From Zeugodacus cucurbitae (taxonomy: Eukaryota > Arthropoda > Insecta > Diptera > Tephritidae): a stretch of DNA of 64,000 nt. Below the pieces are notes generated by a model, which was given only the letters and a program-made list of their open reading frames with translations, was not told the DNA's origin and ran no database searches. Numbering within the stretch: position 1 is the stretch's first letter; the number at the start of each line of letters is the position of its first letter. The translations under genes were made by a program, and so were the position numbers. The stretch is taken from assembly GCF_028554725.1 (NCBI RefSeq), contig NC_071669.1, forward strand, positions 55,213,001 to 55,277,000, given 5' to 3'. Below are positions 48,801-60,520 of this stretch, piece after piece.

Positions 48801-50613
48801 AAAAAAATTATTTGAGGATTAGCTCAGAACTATTATTTTGTAAAGCTAAAAAAACTATAATTATTTTTAGAGGAAATTCTGAGTATTTTTATTATTATTT
48901 TTACTACTTTAATATTTTATTTATTTATATTTTATTAAATCGTTATTTTAGCCTTGTGTACCAAACTAAACAACTTTCACATTGATTAAATCAATTCAAG
49001 CGCAATGAAAATATTTTCATTTATCATTTATACTAACTTTTTCAACAATTGTTGCTACAATCAACTCAATTTTTCATATGCTGTGAATAAAAAATACAAT
49101 AAATTGATTATTTTGATCATTTCGGATTTTTAATTTGCAGCAATAACAAGTAGCAACATATTTTATTATTTTCATCGAAATAAATATACGCACATAAAGG
49201 CTACTTTCACCGCATATTAATAAATGAAAAATCTAAATTTAAAACCATTGAAATCACACGTGTCGTTGGCTACAAACAAAGTGAACATATTTTCATACTA
49301 ATATATGCAGCTATTGCAGCGATTCGTATAACAATATATGTATGTATGTATGTACGAGTATATTGTTTATAATGGCATTTCGAATCACAGCAAATCGCTT
49401 GTGAAATTCACAAATGTAATTAACCGTGTTTATTTAGTGTGTAAAATGCATTCGCAGAACCGCAAAGCCATTGAAATTGTTTTGCTAACGAAATCGATCA
49501 GCGTGAAGGGTCGTCGTCACTCCTCCGCACCATTTACTGTGGTCTGCGGTTACACTTGTGGCGCCACATGTTGCAACAGTGATGACCAATGATGTTTGTA
49601 CATACATTGTTGTTGTTGTATTTATTGTTTGTTTTTGTTGTTTAACTGTCAATGACTTGTCTTTGGTCAGATTGGCAACGATTGTATGCTCAAGGGATAT
49701 ATTGCAATATACATATGTGAGGGAATATTGTAAATAAGGGTATATCGATTAGAGTAAATTTTGATAGTGAAATATTTATGTATACAGGATTGTTCTGAAG
49801 CTCACAAATCGGGATTTGTCAATATATTTGAACCACTCGAATCTCTATATAATTTCTCATTCTTGGAATAAAAAAACATTGCTACAGATTAATGCCAGTT
49901 GTCTGTTCGATTCGCCACTCTCCAAAAGTTATCGAGTCTAAATCGCCTATACAATAATAATTCCAATGAATCATGAATAGTATATTAATAAAGAAAATTA
50001 TATAAATTTAAAGAAATCCAAACAAACCAGATCTCCAGCCATAATAATAGTTCCAACTTGTGTTATTGAAACAAAAAATCGATAATATATCCCCACTCCT
50101 AACCACTAAACTTCTGACCACGCCACTGACATCATAAATCAATTATGTAATCCTGTAAGTGTCTATAACATATCACTTATTTACAAAGTGTCATATGAAG
50201 AGCACTACACATCTTTTTTGTATTTAAAGCAACACGGAATTGCAATTGTGATGGAGTGTAAATAATCATAAACTACAAGTGCACTCTTATATACATATTT
50301 ATATAGCATAAATAGAGCTACATTTATAGAGCACACTTTATACATTTTATATATAAACATATATAGAAATATGTATATAACAAATAAATATTTTTAATAA
50401 ATATAAACAACGCGTTGTCGCGACAGCTGTTATCGCTAACAGCGCTTGAAGTGTCATACTGACATTAATGACAAATTACGTTGTCATGTAGCTGTCAGTT
50501 GACAAGTGATATGCTGCAGGAAATAATATATAACCAATTAAAATAAAGTTAAGTTTTAAATTTATAGTTGCAATATTCGCAGCTTATTATCACAATATAA
50601 AAATTAGTAGATA
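45836..50613. other. Nearly five kilobases of non-coding A+T-rich sequence
   Basis: No transposon end, repeat family or protein domain was recognised. The open frames are short. A TATG run lies at about 49.34 kb and a TTG/TTT-rich run at 49.6 kb. A stretch around 50.4-50.5 kb is rich in GCTGTTATCGCTAACAGCGC-like inverted words and CTGTCA repeats. Confidence 0.5.
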
Positions 50614-50700
50614 GGGTGATTTTATCGAGGTTTAAGTGGGATAGCTGTCAAACCAGCTGTCAAAGTTTTTGACATGAATTTGACATGTATGCTCAGTATA
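50614..50700 (+). mobile_element. DD41D-type mariner, 5' end fragment
   Basis: After a TA, GGGTGATTTT...GAGGTT and, further on, GTCAAAG and ATGCTCAGTAT match in order the 5' leader of the mariner at 38816-39744. The transposase start (MNRLTNEQ) is not reached. It ends about 165 bases before an RTE fragment. Confidence 0.6.
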
Positions 50701-50864
50701 TATTTTTAGGGCAAACAAGACGATGTGACAAACATCGTCATAGGGTCTTACTTTTTTGACCTAGTTATTATGAAGATATGGTCCTGTCAGTCAAATCAAG
50801 TCATCATATGTTTGGACTCATTTAAACTACTTTTTTGGTAAAGAAAGTTAAGTCACTCTTACTG

Positions 50865-51898
50865 ATAAGCTTCCACAGAAGTTCGAAACCAATCGACGAC
50901 GATGGAGCAGATGTTCCATTGCCCGACCGTGAAGCAATTCGAATAGCAATTACCCGCTTGAAGAACAATAAGGCGGCGGGGGCCGATGGATTCTCGACCG
51001 AGCTATTCAAATACGGCGAAGAACTGATAAGGTGCATGCATCAGCTTATTTGCAGAATATGGTCGGAAGAAAGTATGCCTGACGATTGGAATCTCAGGAT
51101 CGGAAAGGACCTCGCCGAGCCGTTCGATACCAGACGAGGTTTCAGACAAGGTGACTCACTCTCGTGTGATTTCTTTAACCTGATGCTGGAGAAAATAATA
51201 CGAGCTGCAGAGCTAAATAGAGAAGGTACAATCTTCTACAAGAGTGTACAGCTACTGGCGTATGCCGATGATATCGATATCATTGGAAACAACACCCGCG
51301 CCGTTAGTTCTGCTTTTTCCAGACTGGATAAGGAAGCGAAGCGTATGGGTCTGGTGGTGAACGAAGACAAGACGAAATATCTCCTGTCATCAAACAAACA
51401 GTCAGCGCATTCGCGTCTTGGCTAACAATGTCAGCCTGGAAATCCAACGCAGAATAACTCTTGCCAACAGGTGCTACTTTGGACTAAGTAGGCAATTGAA
51501 AAGTAAAGTCCTCTCTCGACGAACAAAAACCAAACTCTACAAGTCTCTCATCATTCCCGTCCTACTTTACGGCGCTGAAGCGTGGACGATGTCAACATCC
51601 GATGAGACGGCACTAGGCGTTTTCGAAAGAAAGGTTTTGCGGAAGATTTATGGTCCCTTAAACATTGGCAACGGCGAATACCGCAGACGATGGAACGATG
51701 AGCTGTATGTGTTATGCGACGACATTGACATAGTCCAGCGAAAAAAAGACAGCGGCTACGCTGGCTAGGTTATGTTGTTCGAATGGATGAAAGTGCTCCA
51801 GCTCTGAAAGTATTCGATGCAGTACCCGCTGGTGGAAGCCGAGGAAGAGGGGGACCTGGAAGGACCAGGTGGAGAGGGACCTGGCTTCGCTTGGTATA
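50865..51898 (+). pseudogene. RTE reverse transcriptase pseudogene with two deletions
   Basis: The open frame to 51425 starts with PIDDDGADVPLPDREAI and RLKNNKAAGADGFSTELFK (fingers). It then jumps at about 51095 from MPDDWNL directly to RIGKDLAEPFD. The removed part would contain the first catalytic Asp of the palm and much of the fingers. Next come RRGFRQGDSLSCDFF and LLAYADDIDIIG, so the YADD box is present. At about 51420 a second, shorter deletion shifts the frame. Homology continues at 51427 with NNVSLEIQRRITLANRCYF, VLLYGAEAWTM and ERKVLRKIYGP, and after a further frameshift near 51745 with QRLRWLGYVVRMDESAPAL. It cannot make an active enzyme. Confidence 0.88.
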
Positions 51899-51992
51899 AC
51901 CAATTGGCGCCAAACTGCCAGAAGGCGCGCTGTTGTGGACTCGGCTATTACCGCGTAGGCGGTGTCTACGCCAGTCAAGAAGAAGAAGATTG
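50865..51992 (+). mobile_element. RTE-type LINE, 5'-truncated and internally deleted
   Basis: It covers the reverse transcriptase and C-terminal part of the family, with a 3' tail of AAGAAGAAGAAG-type triplets near 51.98 kb, a usual ending for these elements. Two internal deletions and a frameshift are described under the coding remnant. It is on the opposite strand to the endonuclease at the left edge of the window. Confidence 0.85.
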
Positions 51993-52311
51993 TTGATACA
52001 GTTGAGCTTAAGGCACAGTTGCAGTGGTCATAAGCTTGAAATTACTCTCCAGCATTGAAATATATAATTTGCGAACTAGTGAAGTTAAATTAAAGCCCAA
52101 TTAAGTGTTTAAGGGTAGTCAAAGACACGAAAAAATGAGAATTTTCAGTAATTTTTTTTTGCTATTAAATCAAAATATATATATATATATATATTACAAA
52201 ATTAATAACATGGCAATATTACACAATATTTTGAAGTCACGAAAATTTGAAAAAATACATAATTTCCAAAGTTATAGTTATATACCAGTTTCAAAAAAAA
52301 GGTTCTTGCGG
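51993..52311. other. Non-coding spacer with an AT run
   Basis: Holds an AT dinucleotide run at 52173-52194. Nothing else is recognised. Confidence 0.6.
52173..52194. repeat. AT dinucleotide microsatellite
   Basis: About ten AT units. Confidence 0.9.
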
Positions 52312-52702
52312 TGACAATCATAAGTCCTTAGAGATTCATCTAAAATCAATCGGATAAGAAAAAATAGTTTTATAAATAGATAATCCTGGGCCCGATCGAA
52401 GTTTTTTCAGAAATAAAAAAATTGTGGCCTCAGGAAATTTGTTTCTCGATTTGGGAAAAAATCAACAGTTAATTGGACTTAAAAAAACGAAATTAAAAAA
52501 AAAAAGAAAAGCTACGATCAGACCCAGAATTATTATGTATTCTAAAAGCTGTATAAATTTCACTAAAATCTACTGTGCATCAGATCAAGAAACATAGTTT
52601 TGAGAAAGACACATTTAAAGTTTTACACTAGCGTTTTGGAGTGCCCGACCGCTCTTTGGTATATGTATGTCGAATAACTCGAAAAGTATTTATCGGATTA
52701 AC
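52312..52702 (-). repeat. Unclassified interspersed repeat, copy 2 (inverted relative to 24.1 kb)
   Basis: The reverse complement matches 24070-24447 block by block, including TTATTCGACATA, GGGCACTCCAAAACGCTAGT, TAATTCTGGGTCTGATCG and TCCGATTGATTTTAGATGAA. Differences are substitutions and short indels in the poly-A and poly-T parts. No coding capacity or flanking duplication was identified. Confidence 0.75.
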
Positions 52703-53422
52703 TTATCAAAATACAAAATTTGTGTTTTAAAATCCTAACTACTCCTAACCCCTTAATTAATTTTCCTATCTTTAATTTCCAATAAGAGTTATTTTACCAC
52801 TAAAAAGACACCCTTTATTTAACTAAATTTCTATGAAAACTTTAGAAATAAAATAAAAAAGGAGAACTATGTAGAGTTGCTTATATGTATACATATATTT
52901 TCATTGAAATGCTGTGGCATTGGTGTGGTGTGGCATGGCATCATTTTGTACCAACACATTTTCTAATATTTTATGACGTCTTCCTCGTTTGTGACATGCA
53001 ACGTGCCGCATATACCAGCAATAAAGAATAAAATTCACACATTTCGCAGCGAGAATGAAGCGTGCAATTTAACTGGAAGCAGAAGCAAAGACAAACACAC
53101 ACACAAAGCCAGTGGAAGTATTGATAAGCTACCAGCAATGGCAAGGGGTTTGGGAGACAGTGAAGCTACATAAAATATGCGAAATTTGTGCGACTACTCA
53201 GAATCTGCCTGCATATATGCTTGTGATTGGCAGTGACACGACTTCTCGTTTACGCGCAGCGACGTTTGTCTCCGGCACGTTGCTGTCATAAAAACTACAA
53301 CTTGCTTGAGTCATAAAAATTCTGTTCGAATCAGTGAAATTTTTTAGCTTGAATGACATAAACGCTGCAACCACTGGCAAGTGGCAAGACACACTACCAC
53401 CAGACACACACACACACACACA

Positions 53423-53464
<42 letters not shown>

Positions 53465-53879
53465 TGCATATTGTGGATGTCACATTGGTGGCAGGCATGT
53501 GCTTTGCGTTGCACATGCAAGCAGCTTTTCTGTGGCAACTAACGTCTGCTCGCCATTTGCGTTGGTGCCGCTTTGATGTCAGCTTAATTTGCCACAAATC
53601 ACATTGCTCCACATGTGATCCATACTGCATACTGCACACATAACACCAGTTAGTGTCTGCATGTGACACACTCGCTGCCACACGGGCAAGCGCGTTGCAA
53701 GCGAGAACGTGAGGGCGTTATAAGTTCGTATATTTCACTTTTTTTACGGCAACGTGGTGGCACCATAGATACATATATAAATGCAAGCATTCTAATATAT
53801 GTATTCGTAGGGCTTTGATAAGTCGTAAAAGTTTAAGAATCCCAATGGAGGTATTCAAAACTGGAGTGTATGCTGCATG
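52703..53879. other. Non-coding sequence with a CA repeat
   Basis: Apart from the CA microsatellite nothing is recognised. Open frames crossing the CA run (Cys-Val and His-Thr repeats) are repeat artefacts. Confidence 0.6.
53404..53462. repeat. CA dinucleotide microsatellite
   Basis: About 29 CA units with one TA interruption near 53429. Confidence 0.95.
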
Positions 53880-54960
53880 ATTTCATAAAAGTTATTACAT
53901 AATAGATTTATTGCAGCGTGGATCCCAATGGGACAATGGCCAGTAAGAACCCCTGCTACTAAGAAGAGGTAACCTTTACCGAGGGCGAAGAGTTCGGTAG
54001 ACCTACCGCGGTTTACCTTAGGCCAGAAGAATCTTGGGACTGCGCATGCGCTAATGACTGACCAGCGCCTACCCATCTCAGCCGAGTCCCATACTTCCAT
54101 ACTTCTAATAGTGAGTCTGATGTTCCTCACCTTGCAATTTCCCGCGATTCCGCTGCGGCCAGGAACCCAGATTAATCTAATTGAAAAGTATAACAATGCC
54201 ATCGGCAGTGAGGATAGGCATTCCTTAACCAACTTTGAGCGCATAGTCTGTGAACTCAGAGTTAGTGCCCGCTCTGCTATTCAAGTGGATCGTCACCTCC
54301 TTAAAGGTTGGTGCGTTTCGAAGCAATATATCCGCCGCTGCCTTAATAGCAGCCACTTCCGCTTGAAAAACGCTGCAATAATCGGAAAGCCTGAAACTAA
54401 GATTGATGCGGAGCTCCGGACAGTAAATTCCCCCACCAACCTTCCCGCCGACTTCGACCCATCCGTGAAGAAGCTCACCGCGCCTCTCCTCCCGCGACTC
54501 CTTCCCGCCCAAACGTCCCTTGAAGGAATAAGACCAGAGAAGTTGTTGCCAGTCTAGGCTCGGCGGTATGGAGATGAACCAAAAAACGTCTGAATGAAGT
54601 CGAAGTGTGTGAGCACACGTCTATAAACCCGAATTCCCCAAGTCTGATTCCAGCTTCCAGCAATGTCCACGGGTGCTATATGCATTAAGGCGTTAAGTGC
54701 CAAGGTTGGTGTCGTTCGGAGCGCACCACCCATATTTACGAAAGCCGATCGTTGAACATTCCACCACACGAGCAACCCATAGAACATAATAGGCTAGACT
54801 ATCGTTTCATGCAGCCAGAGAACCACTTTAGGTGAGACGTCCCATCTTTTTCCGCTGGCTCCTCTCATCAATATAAGGCAACCGATACCTTCTTAGCTCT
54901 CTCCTCTATGTTGGGTTTCCATGAGAGCATTTTGTCCAAGGTGAGTCTTAGATACTTGAC
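53880..54960 (-). pseudogene. RNase H-bearing LINE remnant: reverse transcriptase end, RNase H, C-terminal tail
   Basis: Read from 54960 leftward, the remnant shows the end of a reverse transcriptase: VKYLRLTLDKMLSWKPNIEE, then MFYGLLVWWN and ALRTTPTLALNALMHIAPVD. An RNase H domain follows, with FTDGSKSAGR (first Asp), SVFQAEVAAIKAAADILL (Glu), a changed third block IHLNSRA where Asp-Ser is expected, and IWVPGRSGIAGN. A C-terminal tail with GVLTGHCPIGIHAA closes it. At least three frameshifts separate these blocks. RNase H domains of this kind occur in I-, R1- and LOA-like LINE clades; the exact clade is not decided here. It is inactive and old. Confidence 0.8.
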
Positions 54961-56189
54961 TTACGTATGTAAGTTTATAGTAAAAGCATTTTAAATGTGT
55001 ACTTCAAACATTTTTTCGAGATTCCGAATCCATAATAGCAACAAACCAAACCCGAAGCAATTTCGGGATCCCGATAATGATTTTTAGATATACAATATTT
55101 TATAACATGCCGAAACCCTTCTCATAACCTCAGTTTTAAAACTTTTCAACATAAGAACCTTACTGAACCACTTCGTTACTTGACTCTTAGCAGTTGAGAA
55201 TTCACTACGGCTTCCTCTTATTGGCGATTATGTCACCATGAAATGTTGCAACAGTTCAAATTGTCAACGCTGTCGCATCGAGCGATTAAAATCAAATCTA
55301 GCAACAACTAACACACGTATAGTCGTCGTATATATGCATATATGGTCTACAAGAGTACATCGCATAGCACCGTAGTCGCTGCAACATTGATTCGGATGCA
55401 TTTTACTGCAATCACATTGTCGTCAAACACGCTTTGAATGCCACACATTCAGCGAGCAACAATTTTACGGCAACGAATGAAAAGCATTTGCCGACAAATT
55501 TCTGATGTTTAATGTGCATTTTGGCCACAAAATTTTGCAGCAGCGCATCGTTGGCTGCACACAAGCGTCGTCTTTGATGTTTCCGTTTACGACTTTTTAA
55601 GTGCAACAGTAACAGCAAAAGTCATTGCACAACGAGCAATTTTCTGTGAATTTTGTAGCTACAATGATTTGAAGTGGAAAGTGATGAAGGAGGAAAGAAT
55701 TTCACATTTTCATTTATCCTTGATAAGAGGAGAGATAATCGTTCATTGTAAACTACAAAGTGTACTGGATTGAATATTAGAGATTCAGCAAATTAAATTT
55801 CCTGGAATGTTTTGGTTTATCTGGTTTGAAACTTTGATAAATGGTGTGGATATTCGATACTTTCGTTAGTACAGTTGATTTTAATTTGATTCAGAGTACT
55901 CGGAAACATGAGGTCATCCATCTAAATAGACTTTTAAATAAATAATTCGTTGTTCAAATGACCTATAGCATGTTACCTGGTTCCATAAGAAATCCACCCA
56001 TATCTTGTTTAAGCTTAATTTAGAATACATTTTCTCAGTCGGAGCAATTCGAGACTAAGGTTTTGTCAGTCGTAGCTAAATCGATGATTCTTAAAGGAGC
56101 TTCGATAGATCGAAATAAAAATTATGAACAGAGTTGAAGGCTTTTCTTATAGAGCGTACAGTTTCGAACTTGGGTTAGGTAAGGTTAGT
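54961..56189. other. Non-coding sequence, no recognised feature
   Basis: Nothing recognised. It may include further unrecognisable parts of the neighbouring LINE remnant at its left edge. Confidence 0.5.
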
Positions 56190-56560
56190 AGACAGATCTC
56201 TGCATATGCAGGAAGATCTCACTTAGACAGTTTTGAGCGCTGTCCTTTCTGCTACCAATAAACTCCTAATTGATCAAAGGCCCTTAAGATTCAGTAACAC
56301 TCTTGGAATCTGTTACGAACTACTTTAATCGACTAATGCCAATTCTAGCCAGTTCACTAGGTTCGCCGAAGGTGATCCTCCCTCAAACAGCCTTGGTAAC
56401 TTACATCTGCCAGGGTCCCAAGTCTCTACGCATGCGTGCTTGTTGGACAATGTCCAGTAAGCACTCCAATGATCGCGCCGAGATGGACCTTGCTAAGAAA
56501 ACTGCAACACCAACTGCACAGCTGCTGGTTGTTGATCAGTGCTTGGCTAGCTCATGCCAT
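56190..56560 (-). pseudogene. LINE C-terminal tail and 3' region, decayed
   Basis: On the minus strand the segment reads GVLTGHCPTSTHA (about 56425-56465), the same tail block as GVLTGHCPIGIHAA in the 53.9-kb remnant. It continues through REDHLRRT-like sequence into CTAAGTGAGATC and ends CTAACCTTACCTAACC near 56.18 kb, as LINE 3' ends of this group often do. Frames are broken. The assignment rests mainly on the short tail motif and the collinear 3' sequence. Confidence 0.55.
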
Positions 56561-57308
56561 GTTGGGAACTTAATAACTACAATTTTGTCTTTCGGATATA
56601 GATTGTGCGGAATATAGAAGTCCATAAATATATGATATAAGTCCACTAGAGAAGCCGAGTTGGCCTGTACCGAGGTCAGTTGCATGTTCCTGGTCTCAGA
56701 GTACCTTCTCACTAACTAGCTACTAGCTTTACACATTATTTCATAGATCCATAAGAAGAACTTCAATTTTATCTTTGAGTTTAAAGTGAGTATGGCCAAA
56801 CACGCTAATGCTCTGATTTTTGCTGATCAATGAGGAATATATCCAATCCCATATTTGGTTTTTGAGAAGAAAGGAAATCTTAGGTCGCTATACATCGAGC
56901 GAATTAGTTTTTAGCAATTATTTGGAACCAAATAAACCTACTGTTAGTACAATTGCGACCAGACGTTTTCTCATGTTCCCTACTTCTTCTATGAAAATGA
57001 TGATGATGGTATTCTATATAATCGTTCAGGATCCTAAGTTTATGGGGTTGCCTTAGTTAATCTCGTACTCTGTTTGATGGACGAAAAGTCTTCGTTAGAG
57101 GTTATTAAATCCATAAATAAATAATGAATGAAAAGTTACTGAAGAATCTAAGGTTCATAGAATATTGTGTTGTACAAAAACTTTTAGAGATTAGAAAGTC
57201 CAAAGAGAAAAATATAAAGACTAAATATTGAACTTTGGAACAACAAAAATACTACGGATACTGAATCGCTATTCTATAGGTGTCTTTGAAAGGTATTGGA
57301 TAATAATT
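56561..57308. other. Non-coding sequence, no recognised feature
   Basis: Nothing recognised. Confidence 0.5.
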
Positions 57309-58053
57309 ATACCCTGAACAGGGTATATTAAGATTGTCACGAAGTTTGTAACACCCAGAAGGAAGCGTCAGAGGCCCTATAAAGTATATGTATAAATGAT
57401 CAGTATGTTGAACTGAGTCGATTTAGCCATGCCCGTCTATCTGTCTGTATATATACGAACTAGTCCTTCAGTTTTTAAGATATCGTTTTGAAATTTTGCA
57501 GATCTTATTTTCTCTTCAAGAAGCTGCTCATTTGTCGGAACTGCCGATATCGGACCACTATATCATATATCTGCCATACAAACTGAACGATCGGAATCAA
57601 GGGTTTTGTATGGAAAAGTTCCGCATTTTACTACATATCTTCAGGAAATTTGGTGTGAGTTATTGTTCATAGAAATAATTTAATCTCCGAAAAAATTGTT
57701 CAGATCGGTTCACTATAGCATATAGCTACCATACAAACCGAACGATCGGAATCAATGGCTTGTATGGAAAATTTTCGCATTTGACGTGGTATCTTCACGA
57801 AATTTGACATGGATTACTGCTTAAGGTAATAATATAATCTCCGAAGAAATTGTTCAGATCGGTTTACTATATAACCTTAATGTTTCTAGCAAACAACCCG
57901 GCTAAAAAGAATTAGTAAAATGTTTTCTTTTTTTTTTTACTTACTTTTTCTTACGTCTTTAGATTTGCTTAAACACATAGTTACTAAAATAAATGCACCT
58001 GTGAAGGGTATATTAGCTTTGGTACAGCCGAAGTTAACGTTTTTTCTTGTTTT
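57309..58053 (+). mobile_element. DINE-1/INE-1-like element, ATACCCTGAACAGGGTAT family
   Basis: It begins with the palindrome ATACCCTGAACAGGGTAT and has ATAAATGATCAGTATG, GTCGATTTAGCCATGCCC and a short GTCTATCTGTCTGT array. Repeated CATATAGCTRCCATACAAAC-type blocks follow. It ends AGGGTATATTAGCTTTGG, then GTACAGCCGAAGTTAACG and TTTTTTCTTGTTTT. These are the landmarks of Drosophila DINE-1/INE-1: a TATACCCT palindrome, GTCGATCTAGCCATGTCCGT plus an array, a GCTTCGGC hairpin, and a TTGTTTT end. Both ends are present. No protein is encoded. Confidence 0.85.
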
Positions 58054-59520
58054 GGATTAAATTTGAATGTCAATATAATTTAGTAAGAGTCGTGACCTGG
58101 ACTCCGAAAGTAGATAATGAGTTAACTTATTATAAAGTAGTCACAATGCGAATACTAAATTTTTACCTCGCATTATTCTCGTCATCCATATTCCATTTAA
58201 TAGCGCTTACAATTCAAAAATCATTGTCCGATCAACTTTTCAAAGTCAGATTACCATCTCTGATTCCCTACCTCTGCTGCCAAAACTTCCAAGTGTTGTA
58301 ACGCTTGCTTTTATGGGGCTTTAAAATCCATTAAAAATCTGACTCTGCGTACAACTTGAATGAAGCTGCTGTAAAGCAAAATCCACACTCATTCATAGTC
58401 GTAAGTAAAGCCGCCAAATCCTCAACAAATACGATAACAGACAAAGCAGTAGGAGCACCTGAAGTACATGTAACGTTACAGTAAATAATGCAGACCAGAC
58501 AATGGATGAAGAAAATAAAAGCAGCAAGAACCGCAAAGAGCAACACGAATTAAAAGCTTTGAAAACAGTACGCTTGGCCAAGGATAACACACTGCGGACT
58601 GAAGGCAATTGAAACTTGGCTGCGGCTTTAGCCAAATGCCAGTGGGGAAACTCAAATCACACTACTCCACACACACACACGCTGAGGGCGTCTTTGGCAA
58701 CTAGAGATTGCGGTTGTCTTTGATTACAATTTTATTTTTGCTGGTTTTGTTGTTATTGTAGTTTGCTTGCTCGCTCGGTTTTTACTCCTTAAGTGCTTAA
58801 GATAAAATGAAAGTGTGCGCTTTTTTTGGCGCACGAATAACAACTTTTCCCGGAGAACTCAAAAAGAAATATGCAACGCTCTACAACAATAACAACAAAA
58901 AAATCCGTTTTATTATTAATTTACTGCCACAAAGCGTCTCCTTTTAAATGTTCTGTCTTGTACTTGTTATTGCTGTTGTTGTTTTCTTTCTTTTAATTTT
59001 TATCTCGTTACGCGTCGTTTCAGTTGCTCGTCCTAGTCGTCGTCGTCGTCGGTGCTGCGTAGCCAAGTGTAAAGATAAAACTTTCACCGCCAAGAAAAAT
59101 GTTGCAACAACGCACACTTGCGGCAATTAATGCTGTGGCTGTGTCTGGGTGTGTTTGTGTGGCTGTGCGTAAGTGCGGCTTGTCTTATACATATAGTTAC
59201 AGTTATAGTCCTTGTCAGTTAATAAAGTCAGCGACTGTCTTGTGCGCTAATTAAAGCACGTTGCAATAAATCTCAGACAACTACTATGTCTCTGCTGAAG
59301 AAAGAAAGCCTTGAATGCTGAAGAAACCACTAGCTGATATTCTCGCATGCGATATAAATGTGCTTTAGGAACAATATCAGATTTCTGTTTGCAGAATCCT
59401 TCAATTTTGAGGTTCTCAAAATTATTTAAGTATGAAGGATTTTTGATTTTGCTTTGAAGGATTTTGTGTGCAAAATTAATGAGGAATATCAGAAAACACG
59501 AGACAATTTGGTATACTTCA
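58054..59520. other. Non-coding sequence with trinucleotide-rich patches
   Basis: TTG, GTC and CGT trinucleotide runs occur near 58.97 and 59.03 kb, with GTGT runs near 59.14 kb. No convincing gene. Confidence 0.5.
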
Positions 59521-59639
59521 TATAAATATTAATAAGTCCAAGGTTGCCTTGACAGCCAACACACTAATGAAAAAACTACAAGTGACTCAATTCAACTGAC
59601 TTATTCATAAAGTAACTGCTGCAAAATACAGATTTGGAT

Positions 59640-60520
59640 CAAAATCTGGAAAAAAATTCGATTGTATTGTGGACACTGGACACCCAGAATGTAGGCCCAA
59701 GCTCATTTAATCCAACTTAAAAGTCAGTCTTTAAGAAAAGGTTCTCTGATGATGATGAGATGATATCAGCTGCAGAATCTAGGTAAGGTGAAACGTAATA
59801 CAGAGATTGCAATGAGGCTTAAGAAATATTAAAGGAATACCTCTGCGAATGTCAGGATTTAGCTGTTTTAGCCAGGAAACACACCAATCTAAAATATATT
59901 GGATGGCCGAGCAGGAGATTAGACTTCGACTTCGAGTTCGCCAAGAGTCAAAAGTCATTCCTTTATTTATGATCTGTAATGAAAGTTTACTAACAGAACA
60001 AGGTTAAGACCAACTCCGTCTCTCGGGCCGAGATTGTGGGTTTAACTGAAGTCATAAAGTGGGTTTTTACCTCAACCGGCAAGTTAGTTCTTATGAGATT
60101 ACTAAGCCCCTTTAAAGACTACTTCATGCAACGAATTTTAGAAAACCGCGTTAATTCTTGAAGCACAGCCCAAACTGAGTGTACCACAAAATCACTGTGG
60201 GGCAATTTAGATGGTGGATAGGAAAAAAGGCTTCCGCTAGCCTTTAAGAAAGTGTTCTCTGTGATCTTATCCTCAGAACCTAGGTGAAAGCGACAAAATA
60301 TCGAGCTGGCACTGAGGATGAAGAAATATTAGAGCAATACCAAACTACTGGACCAATATATTGAACGGCCGAGCTGGAAAAAACTTGAGAATGTTTTCAA
60401 ATCAAATACAACCTTGACTGGTGGTTAGTTGAGACTTACTTTGGCGCTCAGTCGCTTATGATGAGACTATGACTTCGCCAAGAGTCAGCTTATCATTTAT
60501 TGATGTATGAAATCAGGGAT
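59640..60520 (+). pseudogene. Probable LINE tails, two diverged copies in tandem
   Basis: One frame near 59.80-59.96 kb reads EILKEYLCECQDLAVLARKH and then LKYIGWPSRRLDFDFEFAKS. This resembles the LEHLLCECPAL...R...LG zinc-binding tail that follows RNase H in some LINEs (compare CLCECPAVCRLRRDTYY at 63.9 kb). A short SVSRAEIVGLTEVIKWV stretch near 60.02-60.07 kb resembles the Glu block of RNase H. Bases about 60240-60500 repeat the first segment with an offset of 465-540 bases (TTTAAGAAA, AGAAATATTA, ATATATTG.ACGGCCGAGC, CGCCAAGAGTCA). Decay is heavy, so this is tentative. Confidence 0.45.

Noticed and set aside
53198..53681. Cysteine-valine and histidine-threonine rich frames
   Set aside because: They cross a CA dinucleotide repeat and are artefacts of it.
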